Assembly (NCBI GenBank): GCA_963732875.1
Contig: CAVTBD010000002.1
Coordinates: 2,418,001-2,482,000, forward strand
Length of the DNA stretch: 64,000 bases
Source: WHSO01 sp963732875
Lineage (GTDB): Bacteria; Pseudomonadota; Alphaproteobacteria; SMXQ01
Direction of reading: 5' to 3'
The translations under genes were made by a program, and so were the position numbers. This document shows, piece after piece, positions 17,722 to 27,348 of the stretch (within the stretch, counting starts at the first letter, position 1; each line of letters opens with the position of its first letter). Below the pieces are notes generated by a model. The model made no database searches and had not been told where the DNA came from. It was given only the letters and a program-made list of their open reading frames with translations.

Positions 17722-19142
17722 TCGACATCGCACTCTTCCTGCAAGTGGCTTTTTTTCTGGCGGTGTGCTTTGCCTTCGTTTCGTCGAAGAGCGGGAGCTT
17801 TTTCCACCCCCTAGCGTTCTATTTGATTTTCCACCTTCTGGTGTTCGTTATACGCCCGCTGATGGTGCATTTTCTGCACTATCAGAACATCTGGCGCTAC
17901 ATGGGCTATACGGCAGACGAGTGGATGTTCGTCTATACGCTGTGGGTGAGCTCCGTGGGGCTTTTGGTATTTAGCGTCGCTACGCTGATGTCGGGCCGTT
18001 GCAAAACGACATTTACCGTTGCTGACCTGCCAATCTGGAGCGTTGCTGAAAAACGTGCTTTCTCCATTGTGGTTATGCTGGTTGGTCCGCTCGCGATCTA
18101 TTCAAGTATCATTTATCGTGAAGGTGTGTCTTTCGAGGGAGCGGGAGACATACAGATGGTCCGTGATGTTGCTACCGGTATCGCGGTCTACACGAACACC
18201 ACCGGCTATATCGCAGATGCCAATCTAATGCTTGGCGCCGTATGTCTACTAGCGCTGTGGCGTTTCAGTTTTCGCTGGTACGCTTATTTGCCGTTTCTGA
18301 TGTTCATCGGCTATCGGGCGTTCATTGGTTGGGGCCGGTGGAGCATTATCATGTCTCTCTTTTCTCTGGTTCTGATCTTCCTTTACCGGAACAACAGGCG
18401 CTGGCTGAAGCTCAAGTACCTGGTGGTCGCGGTCCCGGTCGCGGTTCTGTTCCAGAGTCTCAGTCTCGACCGCGATCTCGTGCGCGACTACGTCGACAGT
18501 GCCGGCGTCAACAATCGCATTGCCGAGGTGCCGCTCTACAGCGACAGGCAGGATTTCTGGGAGCAGTTCGACACGCCGGACTTCGCCAACTTCGAGTTCC
18601 TCGCATTCGTGCTATGGGCGGTACCCGAGAAGAGCCAGACCTACACATACTTCACCCAGTACCTGCAGCTGTTCACCGAGCCGATCCCGCGCATCATCTG
18701 GAAGGAGAAGCCGATCGGCCAGCCGATCAAGCTGATCAATCTCAACGATTTCGGCGACTTCTCCGGAATGACGACGTCGCTCGTGGGCGATGGCTGGATG
18801 AGCCTTGGCTGGATCGGCGTGGTCATGACGATGGGACTGGTCGGCCTGTTCCTTGGCTGGATACACCGGTGGTTCTGGGCCAGCCAGAACAATCCCAAGG
18901 CAGTAATGACCTATTGCATGTTCCTGCCCCTCTCGATCCAGTGGTACCGCGATGGCGGCATTTCGATTGCAAAATTCGTGTTGTTCTCACTGATGCCGAT
19001 CATCCTGTGGGCATTGTTCTCCAAGGTCGTCAATGCGATGTTGCGCAACAACCAGCCGATTGCGGCGCGGCTTTCACAAGCCCGCTTTGCGCCGCGTGCT
19101 GGTGGCAGGCCGCCCCGGCCGCCTTCCGACAGATACCGGTGA
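17718..19142 (+). CDS. Wzy-like oligosaccharide repeat-unit polymerase
   Basis: A 474-residue multi-spanning membrane protein with about 11-12 hydrophobic segments, starting MIDIALFLQVAFFLAVCFAF. It contains the YTYFTQYLQLFTEPIPRIIW region and the following GDGWMSLGWIGVVMTMGL segment, resembling the conserved P-R-x-x-W-x-x-K-P pattern of Wzy/O-antigen polymerases of the EpsG/WzyE-like kind. It would polymerise repeat units after Wzx. It overlaps the upstream glycosyltransferase by ATGA; the 5' half is AT-richer than the flanks. Confidence 0.75.
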   Translation: MIDIALFLQVAFFLAVCFAFVSSKSGSFFHPLAFYLIFHLLVFVIRPLMVHFLHYQNIWRYMGYTADEWMFVYTLWVSSVGLLVFSVATLMSGRCKTTFTVADLPIWSVAEKRAFSIVVMLVGPLAIYSSIIYREGVSFEGAGDIQMVRDVATGIAVYTNTTGYIADANLMLGAVCLLALWRFSFRWYAYLPFLMFIGYRAFIGWGRWSIIMSLFSLVLIFLYRNNRRWLKLKYLVVAVPVAVLFQSLSLDRDLVRDYVDSAGVNNRIAEVPLYSDRQDFWEQFDTPDFANFEFLAFVLWAVPEKSQTYTYFTQYLQLFTEPIPRIIWKEKPIGQPIKLINLNDFGDFSGMTTSLVGDGWMSLGWIGVVMTMGLVGLFLGWIHRWFWASQNNPKAVMTYCMFLPLSIQWYRDGGISIAKFVLFSLMPIILWALFSKVVNAMLRNNQPIAARLSQARFAPRAGGRPPRPPSDRYR

Positions 19143-19169
19143 TGACGGCAGCGGCATGATCCGGCGCAC

Positions 19170-20306
19170 ATGACGGTCCTACACATCATGCAGTGCACCA
19201 ACCTGGGCGGCATGGAGCAGGTGGCGTTCCGCTGCATGGAGGGGCTTGAACGCACCGCCGGCCTCCGGTTCCGGCTGGCGACGCCGCGCCCGTTCGGCCC
19301 CGGCCGGAACCGCGTGCTCGCCCTGGATCCCACGGCACGCGACTTCCCCTACCGCGGACGGTTCGGCTGGCGCGACTTTCCCGCCTTCCGCCGTCACGTC
19401 CACACCCTTGCCGCCGAGTCCAGCCACATATGGGTGACGGGCACGAGTGCCGCCGCGCTCGCGGCCGTGCGTGGGCTGCCCCAGCCCAAGGTCCTGTCGC
19501 ATCACTATCACCACTTCGAGGGGCCGCTGTCGTGGCTCAAATGGCGGGCCTTCTACGAGCTCCTGTGCCGTGATCTCGATGCCGTCACCTATCCTACCGC
19601 CTTCACCCGCGGCGAGGCGCTTCGCATCGCGCCCTGGCTCGACGGCAAGGCCGTGGTGGTGCCCAACGGCTACGACGTCCACTACCGCGACGACGCCGAC
19701 CGCGATGCCGCCCGCGTCGACGCGCGCCGGCGCCTCGGCCTGCCGGAGGATGCGCTCGTGGTCGGCAACGCCGGCTGGCTGATCCCCCGCAAGCGCTTCG
19801 ACGTGTTTCTCGACACCGCGGCACTGATCGCGCGCGCCGATCCGCGCGCCGTGTTCGTGATCTGCGGCGACGGGCCCCTGCGCCCCGATCTTGAGGCCCG
19901 CGCCCGGGCCCTCGGGATCGCCGATCGCGTGCGGTTCGAGGGCTGGGTACCCGATCTCGCCGACCACTACCGCGCCTGGGATGTACTCTTGTTCAACTCC
20001 GATTTCGACGCCTTCGGGGTCACGCCGCTCGAGGCCGCGGGCTACGGTTGTCCCACGGTCGCCTCGGTCCGCTACGGCGGCCTCGCCGAGTTCATCACCC
20101 ATGGCGAGAACGGGTTTCTGTTCCCCGACCACGACTCCCGGGCCCTGGCCGACGCAGTGCTGGCGCTGGCCCATGATACGGGGCTGATGCGCCGGGTCCG
20201 GGCGGCGGCCCGGACGACGCTCGTCGCCCGCTTTTCCGAGGATGCGGCGCTGGCGTTCTACCGCTCTTTCTTCTCCACGACTGCGCCCGCGGCGCGAATG
20301 GGCTAG
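19170..20306 (+). CDS. Family 4 glycosyltransferase
   Basis: A 378-residue GT-B enzyme. N-terminus MTVLHIMQCTNLGGMEQVAF is typical of WcaL/RfaB-like transferases; the C-terminal domain has GNAGWLIPRKRFDVFLDTAA, VFVICGDGPLRPDLEARAR and FNSDFDAFGVTPLEAAGYG (E-x7-E-like: F-x-A-x2-V-x3-E). Cytosolic, adding one sugar to the lipid-linked intermediate. It is separated by 27 bp from the Wzy gene and 9 bp from the next transferase, so is in the same operon. Confidence 0.85.
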   Translation: MTVLHIMQCTNLGGMEQVAFRCMEGLERTAGLRFRLATPRPFGPGRNRVLALDPTARDFPYRGRFGWRDFPAFRRHVHTLAAESSHIWVTGTSAAALAAVRGLPQPKVLSHHYHHFEGPLSWLKWRAFYELLCRDLDAVTYPTAFTRGEALRIAPWLDGKAVVVPNGYDVHYRDDADRDAARVDARRRLGLPEDALVVGNAGWLIPRKRFDVFLDTAALIARADPRAVFVICGDGPLRPDLEARARALGIADRVRFEGWVPDLADHYRAWDVLLFNSDFDAFGVTPLEAAGYGCPTVASVRYGGLAEFITHGENGFLFPDHDSRALADAVLALAHDTGLMRRVRAAARTTLVARFSEDAALAFYRSFFSTTAPAARMG

Positions 20307-20315
20307 CATCGCGCG

Positions 20316-21437
20316 ATGTCGGATCCTCGCCGCATAGTCTTCGTCTGGGGCCAGTTCGGCCCCTATCACATGGATCGCTGCGAGGCGGTCGCGGCGGCGC
20401 TCGGCGATATCGGCGAAGTGGTCGGCATCGAGGTTGCCGGGGCGAGCGATTTCTACGCCTGGACGGAGACCGGCGGCGGCCGGCGATTCCGCAAGCAGAC
20501 CCTGTTCCCGGGGTGGTCGTATAACGCCACGTCGTGGTGGCAACGGTTCATCCGCCTTGCGCGTGCCTGCCTCGCCAGCCGCGCGCGCCACGTCTTCATG
20601 TGCCACGTGGGCGACGTCGAATACTTCCTCGCCGCGCTGGTGCTGCGACTCGCCGGCCGGCGCCTCTATGTCATGACCGAGTCCAAGTTCGACGACCTGC
20701 CGCGTCGCGCGTGGCGCGAGTTCGCCAAGAAGCTGTTCTACCTTCCCTACAGCGGGGCTCTCGTTGGGGGCGCGCGTACCCGCGCCTATATGGAGTTCCT
20801 GGGTTTCTCGTCGGACACCATCGCCGAAGGCTACGATACGCTCTCGGTCGCGCGTATCCGCGCCCATGCCGGCGTGCCGCCGGCCCCCGACGGCACGCCT
20901 TTCGCCGAGCGCCATTTCACCGCCATCGCGCGCTTCGTGGCGAAGAAGAACCTCGCCGCGCTGATCGCCGCCTATGCCCGATATCGGGAGGTCGCGGGTG
21001 CCGCCGCACGGCCCCTGGTGCTGTGCGGCTCGGGCCCTCTCGAGGGCGAACTCCGCGCTGCCGCATCTGCAACGGAAGGGGTGCGCTTCGCCGGTTTCCT
21101 GCAGGAAGAAGGCGTGGCGAAGACGCTTGCCACGACCCTTGCCTCGATCCTGCCGAGCGTGGAGGAACAATGGGGCCTCGTGGTCAACGAAGCGCTCGCC
21201 ATGGGTGTGCCCGCGCTGGTGACCGACCAGGTCGGCGCGCGCGATTCGCTGGTGCGCGCCGCCGTCAACGGCTACGTGTTCGAACCCGACAACGTCGAAG
21301 GTCTCGCGCGCCTGATGCAGCGGCTTGCCGCCGACGAGGCGGAATGGCGCCGTCTTGCCGGCAACACCGCGCGCTTCGTGGCGTTGGGCGACGCGCCGCG
21401 GTTCGGCGATGGCGTGCGACGGCTGACGGGGCTCTAG
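20316..21437 (+). CDS. Family 4-type glycosyltransferase
   Basis: A 373-residue GT-B protein. The N-terminus (RRIVFVWGQFGPYHMDRCEA) is unusual but recurrent among polysaccharide-locus transferases; the C-terminal half shows RFVAKKNLAALIAAYARYRE, LVLCGSGPLEGELRAA and PSVEEQWGLVVNEALAMGVP, the donor-binding E-x7-E segment. It closes the intact run of transferases before a REP-like intergenic element. Donor and linkage unknown. Confidence 0.85.
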   Translation: MSDPRRIVFVWGQFGPYHMDRCEAVAAALGDIGEVVGIEVAGASDFYAWTETGGGRRFRKQTLFPGWSYNATSWWQRFIRLARACLASRARHVFMCHVGDVEYFLAALVLRLAGRRLYVMTESKFDDLPRRAWREFAKKLFYLPYSGALVGGARTRAYMEFLGFSSDTIAEGYDTLSVARIRAHAGVPPAPDGTPFAERHFTAIARFVAKKNLAALIAAYARYREVAGAAARPLVLCGSGPLEGELRAAASATEGVRFAGFLQEEGVAKTLATTLASILPSVEEQWGLVVNEALAMGVPALVTDQVGARDSLVRAAVNGYVFEPDNVEGLARLMQRLAADEAEWRRLAGNTARFVALGDAPRFGDGVRRLTGL

Positions 21438-21459
21438 GAAGTGTTTCCTGTGGATGGAC

Positions 21460-21615
21460 GCAGCCCCCTCACCCCGCTTCGGGTAGGCGTGGCTGGTGCC
21501 GCGCCAACCCTTCTCAACCCTCTCCCCCCGTCGTGCGAAGCACGCATTCGCGTGACTGGGGGGAGAGAGCCTGCCCCGGACCTGATCCGGGGGAAGGGTG
21601 AGGGGGGCGGCACCT
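21460..21615. repeat. REP-like GC-rich palindromic intergenic element
   Basis: The spacer holds an imperfect inverted repeat with arms CCCTCTCCCCCC (21518-21529) and GGGGGGAGAGAG (21558-21569), preceded by CCCCTCACCCCGCTTCGGG and followed by CCCCGGACCTGATCCGGGG and GGGAAGGGTGAGGGGG. This is the typical look of dispersed extragenic palindromes in proteobacterial chromosomes. Only one copy is visible in the window. Confidence 0.55.
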
Positions 21616-21631
21616 CACGGGAACATGTTTT

Positions 21632-22748
21632 ATGACGATGGCACCGTCCCGGTCGGGCACCGCCCACAAGGTCACGGTGGTGGGGGCCCTGCCGCCGCCG
21701 GTCCACGGCGCGGCCCAGGTGACGGCGCTGCTCTCGGCGGCGCTGCGCGAACGTGCCCCTGTGATCAATCTCGACACGGCGCCGCGCGGCTTCACGCGCG
21801 GCCCCGGTTATCATTTCCGGCGCATCTGCCGCGTGCTCGCGGCGATGGCGCGGCTCATCGCCGGCGGGACCGGCGAACGCGGCGGCGCGATCTATCTTTC
21901 CGCGGCCGGCGGTGCCGGTGTCGTCTACGATATGATGATCGCGGCGATGGCGCGCCTGCTCGGCCGCCCCTTTTTCATCCACCACCATTCCTTCTCCTAT
22001 GTCGACCGGTTCGAGCGCAAGGCGGACCTGCTCATGCGTCTCGCCGGCCGCCGTTGCCGGCACATCTGCCTGTGCCCGCGCATGGCCGAAGGGCTGAAGG
22101 GCCGGTATGGCGCGGTCGAACATACCCTGGTCCTGTCCAACGCCGCATTCTCATCCACCGCGCGCCGCGCTCCGACGCGCTGGCGGCGCGGGCCGGTCCC
22201 TGCGTCTCGGCCATCTCTCGAACCTGTGCCGCGACAAGGGGCTCGATCTCGTGATCGAAAGCTTCGCCGCTTGCGGGCAAGCCGCGGACCGGCTGGTGCT
22301 CGGGGGCGCGCCGGTGGACGCGGCGGCGGTGGCACTGCTCGCCGACGCGACCCGCCGCTTCGGCAACCGAATCGAGGCACGCGGCGCGCTCTCGGGCGCC
22401 GACAAGGACCGGTTCTTCGAAGATATCGATGTGTTCCTGTTCCCGACCCGCTACGTCAACGAGGCGGAACCCCTGGTGGTCATCGAGGCGCTCGCGGCGG
22501 GCGTTCCGGTGGTCGCCTTCGGGCGCGGCTGCATCCCCCATATGATCCCGGGAGATGCCGGCCGCGTGGTCGTGCCGGAAGGCCCGTTCGTGCAGGAAAC
22601 CGAGTTCTCTGTTGGGACCTGGGCGCGCGATCCGGCGGCATGGACGGCCGCTTCCGCGCGGGCCGCCGCCGCCGCCGCCGAGGCTCATGCGCGGGCACTT
22701 CTCATGCTCGACACGGTGCTCGCCGCCATTGGCGGGGAGGGTTCCTAG
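21632..22748 (+). pseudogene. Family 4 glycosyltransferase, interrupted by a frameshift
   Basis: The first frame (from ATG 21632) gives the acceptor domain: HKVTVVGALPPPVHGAAQVT, then RLLGRPFFIHHHSFSYVDRF and HTLVLSNAAF. After ~22150 it becomes arginine/proline-rich non-coding-like sequence. The donor domain continues one frame over: LRLGHLSNLCRDKGLDLVIE, VFLFPTRYVNEAEPLVVIEA and GVPVVAFGRGCIPHMI, ending at 22748. The net shift is +1 between ~22150 and 22205; a third-frame patch SDALAARAGP there means more than one indel is possible. Rejoined length ~370 is normal for GT4. Confidence 0.8.
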
Positions 22749-22846
22749 GAGCGGAGCATGAGCTTCTGGCTCTGCGGCAGACATTGGCGTGTGGTGCCTA
22801 AAAAGAATACTATCTTGGGGTCATTACCGCTGCCACCAAGGAAGAA

Positions 22847-23771
22847 ATGAATTGCATATTATGCCAAGGGAAAACGAGACCCGTTCTTTCTTCTCTCGTC
22901 GATAACAGGTTTGGCGCACCTGGCGAATATGCAATCTGCGAATGCGCGATATGTGGCCTGTTGCAGACGGAACCGCGGCCCGATCCGGACACTCTCCACG
23001 GGCTGTATGAGCGCTACTACAATTTTGGTGGTCGCGAACCCGGCGGCTACGCGACGTTCCGCGAGAAGCTGTACGGTAGCTGGTTGTATCGGCTTTGGCT
23101 CCGCCTGGACGGCGATATCACCTTCGCTCTTCGCAAGGGGTCCGGCCGCTTGCTGGACATCGGCTGCAACGAGGGGCGTGGTTTGCAGCGGTTTCGTGAG
23201 AATGGGTTTGAGCCGGTTGGTCTCGAAACGAACCGTGTCGCCGCTGCTGCGGCACGCGGGCGTGGATTTACGGTGACCATGGAGTTGATCGAAGACTTCA
23301 TGCCCGATGAGCCCTTCGATGTTGCCGTGCTCACGAATGTTCTTGAACATTCTCTGGATCCCCGCGACATGCTCCGGAACATTCACCGCATTCTGCGACG
23401 GAACGGGGAACTGTGGATAACGCTGCCGAATGCCGACAGCGCATTTCGCAATTTTTTCGGGAAAAGCTGGATCAACTGGCACGTTCCCTATCACATCACG
23501 CATTTTGCGCCCTCTACGCTCGGCCGGCTTCTCACGGAAGCGGGTTTTGAAATATCCGTGCAGCGAACCGTAAGTCCCGCTCTATGGATTGCCCAATCGG
23601 CCCTGACGGCGATTTATGCGCGCCCGCTATGAGCCGACGCGCAAGTTACGCAGTCCATGGTTGCTTGGGCTTTGCATGTTTTCCGCCCGTGTATTTCTCT
23701 TTCCGATCTTGTGGGCGGCCAATATTCGAAACCACGGCGATTGCCTGGTGGTGCTGGCGCGGAAAACCTGA
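22847..23771 (+). pseudogene. Class I SAM-dependent methyltransferase, interrupted by a +1 frameshift near its end
   Basis: Starts MNCILCQGKTRPV with a CxxC zinc-finger-like N-terminus (C3, C6 and C31, C34), then methyltransferase motif I RLLDIGCNEGRGLQRFRENG and the VLTNVLEHSLDPRDMLRNI segment. The annotated frame stops at 23632, but the next frame continues YEPTRKLRSPWLLGLCMFSA and FPILWAANIRNHGDCLVVLA before stopping at 23769-23771, which is the normal family ending. One extra C in the GCGCGCCCGC stretch near 23622 explains it. Probably methylates or modifies a sugar of the exopolysaccharide. Confidence 0.8.
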
Positions 23772-23775
23772 GGCC

Positions 23776-25001
23776 TTGGCCAAGATACTCATCCATTCCA
23801 TCAATTACCTGCCGGAGCTGACCGGTATCGGCAAGTTCACCGGCGAGATGGGGACGTGGCTCACCGCGCGCGGCCACGCGGTGCGCGTGGTGACGACACC
23901 GCCCTATTATCCCGAATGGCGCGTTCCGCCCGCCTATCGCAAGCGCTGGTACGCGCGCGAGACCATCGACGGTGCCGATGTGATCCGCTGCCCGTTCTGG
24001 GTGCCCGCCCGTCTGTCGAGCTGGAAGCGCGTCGTGCATCTGGCGTCCTTTTCCGCGAGCGCATTGCCGATGCTGCTGTGGCAGGCGTTGGTGTGGCGGC
24101 CGGACGTGGTGTTCGTGGTGAAGCCGCCGGCGTTTTCCCTGCCGGGCGGGTGGATGGCGGCCGCGTTCGGCGGCGCGCGCGCGTGGCTGCACGTGCAGGA
24201 CTTCGAGGTGGACGCGGCGTTCGAGATGGGCCTGCTGAAAGGCGGTCTGCTGCGCCGTGCCGTCCTCGGTCTCGAGGCCTGGTGGATGCGCCGTTACGAT
24301 TTCGCCAGCTCGATCTCGGAACGCATGCTCGACAAGCTGCGCGCCAAGGGGATTCCTGAATCGGAGAGCGCGCTGTTTCCCAATTGGGCGGATATCGAGC
24401 ACATCGCGCCGCTCGACCGGCCGAGCACGTTTCGCGCCGAGCTTGGCCTGCCGGCGGGCAGCGTGGTGGCGCTCTATGCCGGCAACATGGGCGACAAGCA
24501 GGGGCTCGAGGTGATGGTCGATGCCGCCCGCCGCCTCGCCGGCGAGCGCGCGATCCGCTTCGTCCTGGCGGGCGAGGGCGCGGCCCGGGCCCGTCTCGAG
24601 GCCGAGGCCCGGGGGCTCGCGCAACGTCACGTTCCTGCCGCTGCAGCCGCTCGACCGGCTCAACGAGCTGCTGAACCTCGCCGACCTCCATCTGCTGCCC
24701 CAGCGCGCCGATGCCGCCGATCTGGTGATGCCCTCCAAGCTCGGCGGCATGCTGGCCTCGGGCCGGCCGGTGGTGGCGGGCGCCCGTCCCGGCACCCAGG
24801 TCGCCGCCGCCGTGAGCCGGCGCGGGCCTCGTGGTGCCGCCCGACGACGGCGCCGCCATGGCCGGGGCGATCGCCGAGCTGGCGGCGGCGCCGGGCCGCC
24901 GCGCCGCCCTCGGGCGCGCCGCGCGGGCGCGGGCGCTTGCCGAATGGGACCGCGACGCGATCCTCGCGCGGTTCGAGCAAAAGCTGCTGGAAATCCTCTG
25001 A
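23776..25001 (+). pseudogene. WcaI-type glycosyltransferase, interrupted by two +1 frameshifts
   Basis: TTG start at 23776 gives MAKILIHSINYLPELTGIGK, the WcaI/GT4 signature, followed by PPYYPEWRVPPAYRKRWYAR. The first frame is good to ~24617 (FVLAGEGAARARLEAEARGL). The second frame carries RNVTFLPLQPLDRLNELLNL and VMPSKLGGMLASGRPVVAGA to ~24820; the third carries AGLVVPPDDGAAMAGAIAEL to LLEIL-stop at 24999-25001. Each break is one extra base (around 24618 and 24821). Rejoined length ~408 fits WcaI (~405). It precedes gmd and fcl, as in fucose-containing polymers such as colanic acid. Confidence 0.85.
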
Positions 25002-25080
25002 TTTTGCTGGGTAATCCGGCCCTGGAAGCGCGTTCCGCCTTTGGCCCGGGCGACCCCGGTGGTAATCTTGCCGCCGTTTC

Positions 25081-25196
25081 GAGCAGGGTCGGTTCGGATT
25101 GACTCAATCCGAACCGTGAATCCTGACTCTAAACTTAAAGTGTAGAGCCCGATTCACGGCTCAGGATCGTTCCGATCTGAGCCGATCGGGCTCTAG
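25081..25196 (+). repeat. Structured ~115-bp intergenic repeat, copy 1
   Basis: Two hairpin modules: GAGCAGGGTCGGTTCGGATT...AATCCGAACCG...GACTC, and GAGCCCGATTCACGGCTCAG...TGAGCCGATCGGGCTC, joined by TAAACTTAAAGTGTA and ending CTAGG. Copies at 26268-26382 (inverted) and 29923-30041 (direct) share most bases and the same two-module layout. It lies 16 bp before gmd. This looks like a non-autonomous mobile or transcribed intergenic element (MITE/ERIC-like); no ORF. Confidence 0.8.
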
Positions 25197-25212
25197 GGGG
25201 TGGACGGCGCGC

Positions 25213-26256
25213 ATGAAGACGGCACTGATCACGGGCATAACCGGCCAGGACGGCTCCTATCTGGCGGAATTTCTGCTGGCCAAGGGCTATCAGGTCCACG
25301 GCATCATCCGCCGCGCCTCGACCTTCAACACCGACCGGATCGATCACATCTACGCCGACCCGCACGACAGCGGCGCGCGGCTGTTCCTCCATTACGGCGA
25401 CCTCGCCGACGGTACCTCGCTCAGGCGCATCATCGATCACGTCCGCCCCGACGAGGTCTACAACCTCGGCGCCCAGTCCCATGTGCGGGTGTCCTTCGAT
25501 CAGCCGGAATATACGGTGGACGTGGATTTCACCGGCACGTTGCGCGTGCTCGAGGCGATTCGCGACTACGCCGAGGGCGAAAGCGCAAAAGTCAGGTTCT
25601 ATCAGGCCGGCTCATCGGAAATGTTCGGCGCGACGCCGCCGCCCCAGGATGAGACCAGCCCGTTCTATCCGCGCTCGCCCTATGCCGTCGCCAAGGTTGC
25701 CTCGCACTATCTCGCGGTCAACTACCGCGAGGCCTACGGCATGTTCATTGCCAACGGCATCCTGTTCAACCACGAGAGCCCGCGCCGCGGCGAGACCTTC
25801 GTGACGCGCAAGATCACGCGCGCGGTCGGTCGCATCAAGATGGGTCTGCAGGACAAGGTCTATCTCGGCAATCTCGATGCCCGCCGCGACTGGGGTTTCG
25901 CCGGCGACTACGTGGCCGCCATGTGGGCGATGCTGCAGCAGGACACGCCGAATGATTTCGTGATCGCGACCGGTGAGATGCACTCGGTGCGCGACTTCGC
26001 CGAGGCGGCCTTCGCCGAGGCCGGGCTCGACTGGGACGACCATGTCGCGTTCGATCCGCGTTATCTGCGCCCGACCGAGGTCGACGCGTTGCAGGGCGAT
26101 CCGTCCAAGGCGCGTGCCGCTCTGGACTGGGCGCCCGAGATCGACTTCGCCGGCCTGGTCGCCATGATGGTGGAACATGATATTGAGCTCGCGCGCCAGG
26201 AACGCACGCTTGCGGATGCGGGACATGTTTCGGGATTGCGCGGCCTGCGGCCCTGA
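25213..26256 (+). CDS. gmd: GDP-mannose 4,6-dehydratase
   Basis: Converts GDP-D-mannose to GDP-4-keto-6-deoxy-D-mannose, the first step towards GDP-L-fucose. An extended SDR: nucleotide-binding ALITGITGQDGSYLAEFLL at residues 4-22, catalytic Y-x3-K in YAVAKVASHYLAVNYREAYG, and the family-specific FNHESPRRGETFVTRKIT. Length 347 is normal. It stands between inverted copies of the ~115-bp repeat and upstream of fcl, whose product uses its output. Confidence 0.97.
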   Translation: MKTALITGITGQDGSYLAEFLLAKGYQVHGIIRRASTFNTDRIDHIYADPHDSGARLFLHYGDLADGTSLRRIIDHVRPDEVYNLGAQSHVRVSFDQPEYTVDVDFTGTLRVLEAIRDYAEGESAKVRFYQAGSSEMFGATPPPQDETSPFYPRSPYAVAKVASHYLAVNYREAYGMFIANGILFNHESPRRGETFVTRKITRAVGRIKMGLQDKVYLGNLDARRDWGFAGDYVAAMWAMLQQDTPNDFVIATGEMHSVRDFAEAAFAEAGLDWDDHVAFDPRYLRPTEVDALQGDPSKARAALDWAPEIDFAGLVAMMVEHDIELARQERTLADAGHVSGLRGLRP

Positions 26257-26267
26257 CGGTTGGTGGG

Positions 26268-26382
26268 CTAGAGCCTGATCGGCTCAGATCGGAACGATCT
26301 TGAGCCGTGAATCAGGTTCTACACTTTGAATTTGGAGCAGGGTCGGTTCAGATTACTTAATCTGAACCGACCCTGCTCTAGG
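26268..26382 (-). repeat. Structured ~115-bp intergenic repeat, copy 2 (inverted)
   Basis: Reverse-oriented copy of the element at 25081-25196. It begins CTAGAGCCTGATCGGCTCAG and ends with the near-perfect stem GGTCGGTTCAGATT...AATCTGAACCGACCCTGC then CTAGG. It occupies nearly the whole gmd-fcl spacer, so transcription from gmd to fcl must pass through two hairpins. Confidence 0.8.
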
Positions 26383-26399
26383 GGAACACTGGACGGGAA

Positions 26400-27348
26400 A
26401 TGATGGAGCGGCAGTCCCTGATCTTCGTCGCCGGGCATCGCGGGCTGGTCGGCTCGGCGATCGTCCGTCGCCTGCACGGGGCGGGTTTCGAGAATCTGAT
26501 CACCCGCACGCGCGCCGAGCTCGACCTGACCGACCGCCGTGCCGTGCGCGATTTCTTCCAGGAATTCCGTCCCGAGTACGTGTTCCTCGCGGCCGCCAAG
26601 GTCGGCGGCATCCAGGCCAACGATACCTATCGCGCCGATTTCATCCGCGAGAATCTCGAGGTTCAGGTCAACGTGATCGACGAGGCCTGGCGCGCCCGGG
26701 CCAGGAAGCTGCTGTTCCTCGGCTCGTCGTGCATCTACCCGCGCGAGGCGCCCCAGCCGATGCGCGAGGACTATCTCCTGACCGGCCCGCTCGAGCCCAC
26801 CAACGAGCCCTATGCCGTCGCCAAGATCGCCGGCATCGAGATGTGCCGGGCCTACCGCGCGCAGTACGGCTTCGACGCGATTTCCCTGATGCCTACCAAT
26901 CTCTACGGGCCGGGCGACAATTTCGATCTCGAGACCTCGCACATGCTGCCGGCCCTGATCCGGAAGTTCCACGAGGCCAAGGCGGCCGGCGCGCCGACGG
27001 TTACGGTATGGGGCACCGGCACGGCCGCGGCGCGAGCTCATGCACGTGGACGATCTCGCCGATGCCTGCCTGTTCCTGATGGAAAGCTACGACGATCCCG
27101 ACATCATCAACGTCGGCCTCGGCGAGGATTTCACGATCGCCGAATTTGCCGAGACGGTGCGCCGCGTCGTCGGCTTCCAGGGAGACATCGTGTTCGACAC
27201 CACGCGGCCCGACGGCATGCCCCGCAAGCTGCTCGATACCTCGCGCATCAATGCGCTCGGCTGGCGTCCCCGGATCGGCCTGGAAAGCGGGATCGCCAGC
27301 ACTTACCGCTGGTATCTCGAAAATCACGCGCGCCTGGGGGTGGCATGA
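26400..27348 (+). pseudogene. fcl: GDP-L-fucose synthase, interrupted by a +1 frameshift
   Basis: NADPH-dependent epimerase/reductase forming GDP-L-fucose from the Gmd product. The first frame has FVAGHRGLVGSAIVRRL, the GSSCIYPREAPQPMRED catalytic loop and Y-x3-K in YAVAKIAGIEM. At ~27028 it degenerates to GTAAARAHARG, while the next frame continues ELMHVDDLADACLFLMESYD to YLENHARLGVA, stop at 27346-27348. One extra G in the GCCGCGGCGCGAG stretch accounts for it; rejoined length ~315 fits the family. It overlaps hldE by ATGA. Confidence 0.9.

Noticed and set aside
26319..27041. Minus-strand ORF over the start of fcl
   Set aside because: It is an antisense shadow of the highly biased fcl codons; the plus strand has all family motifs.
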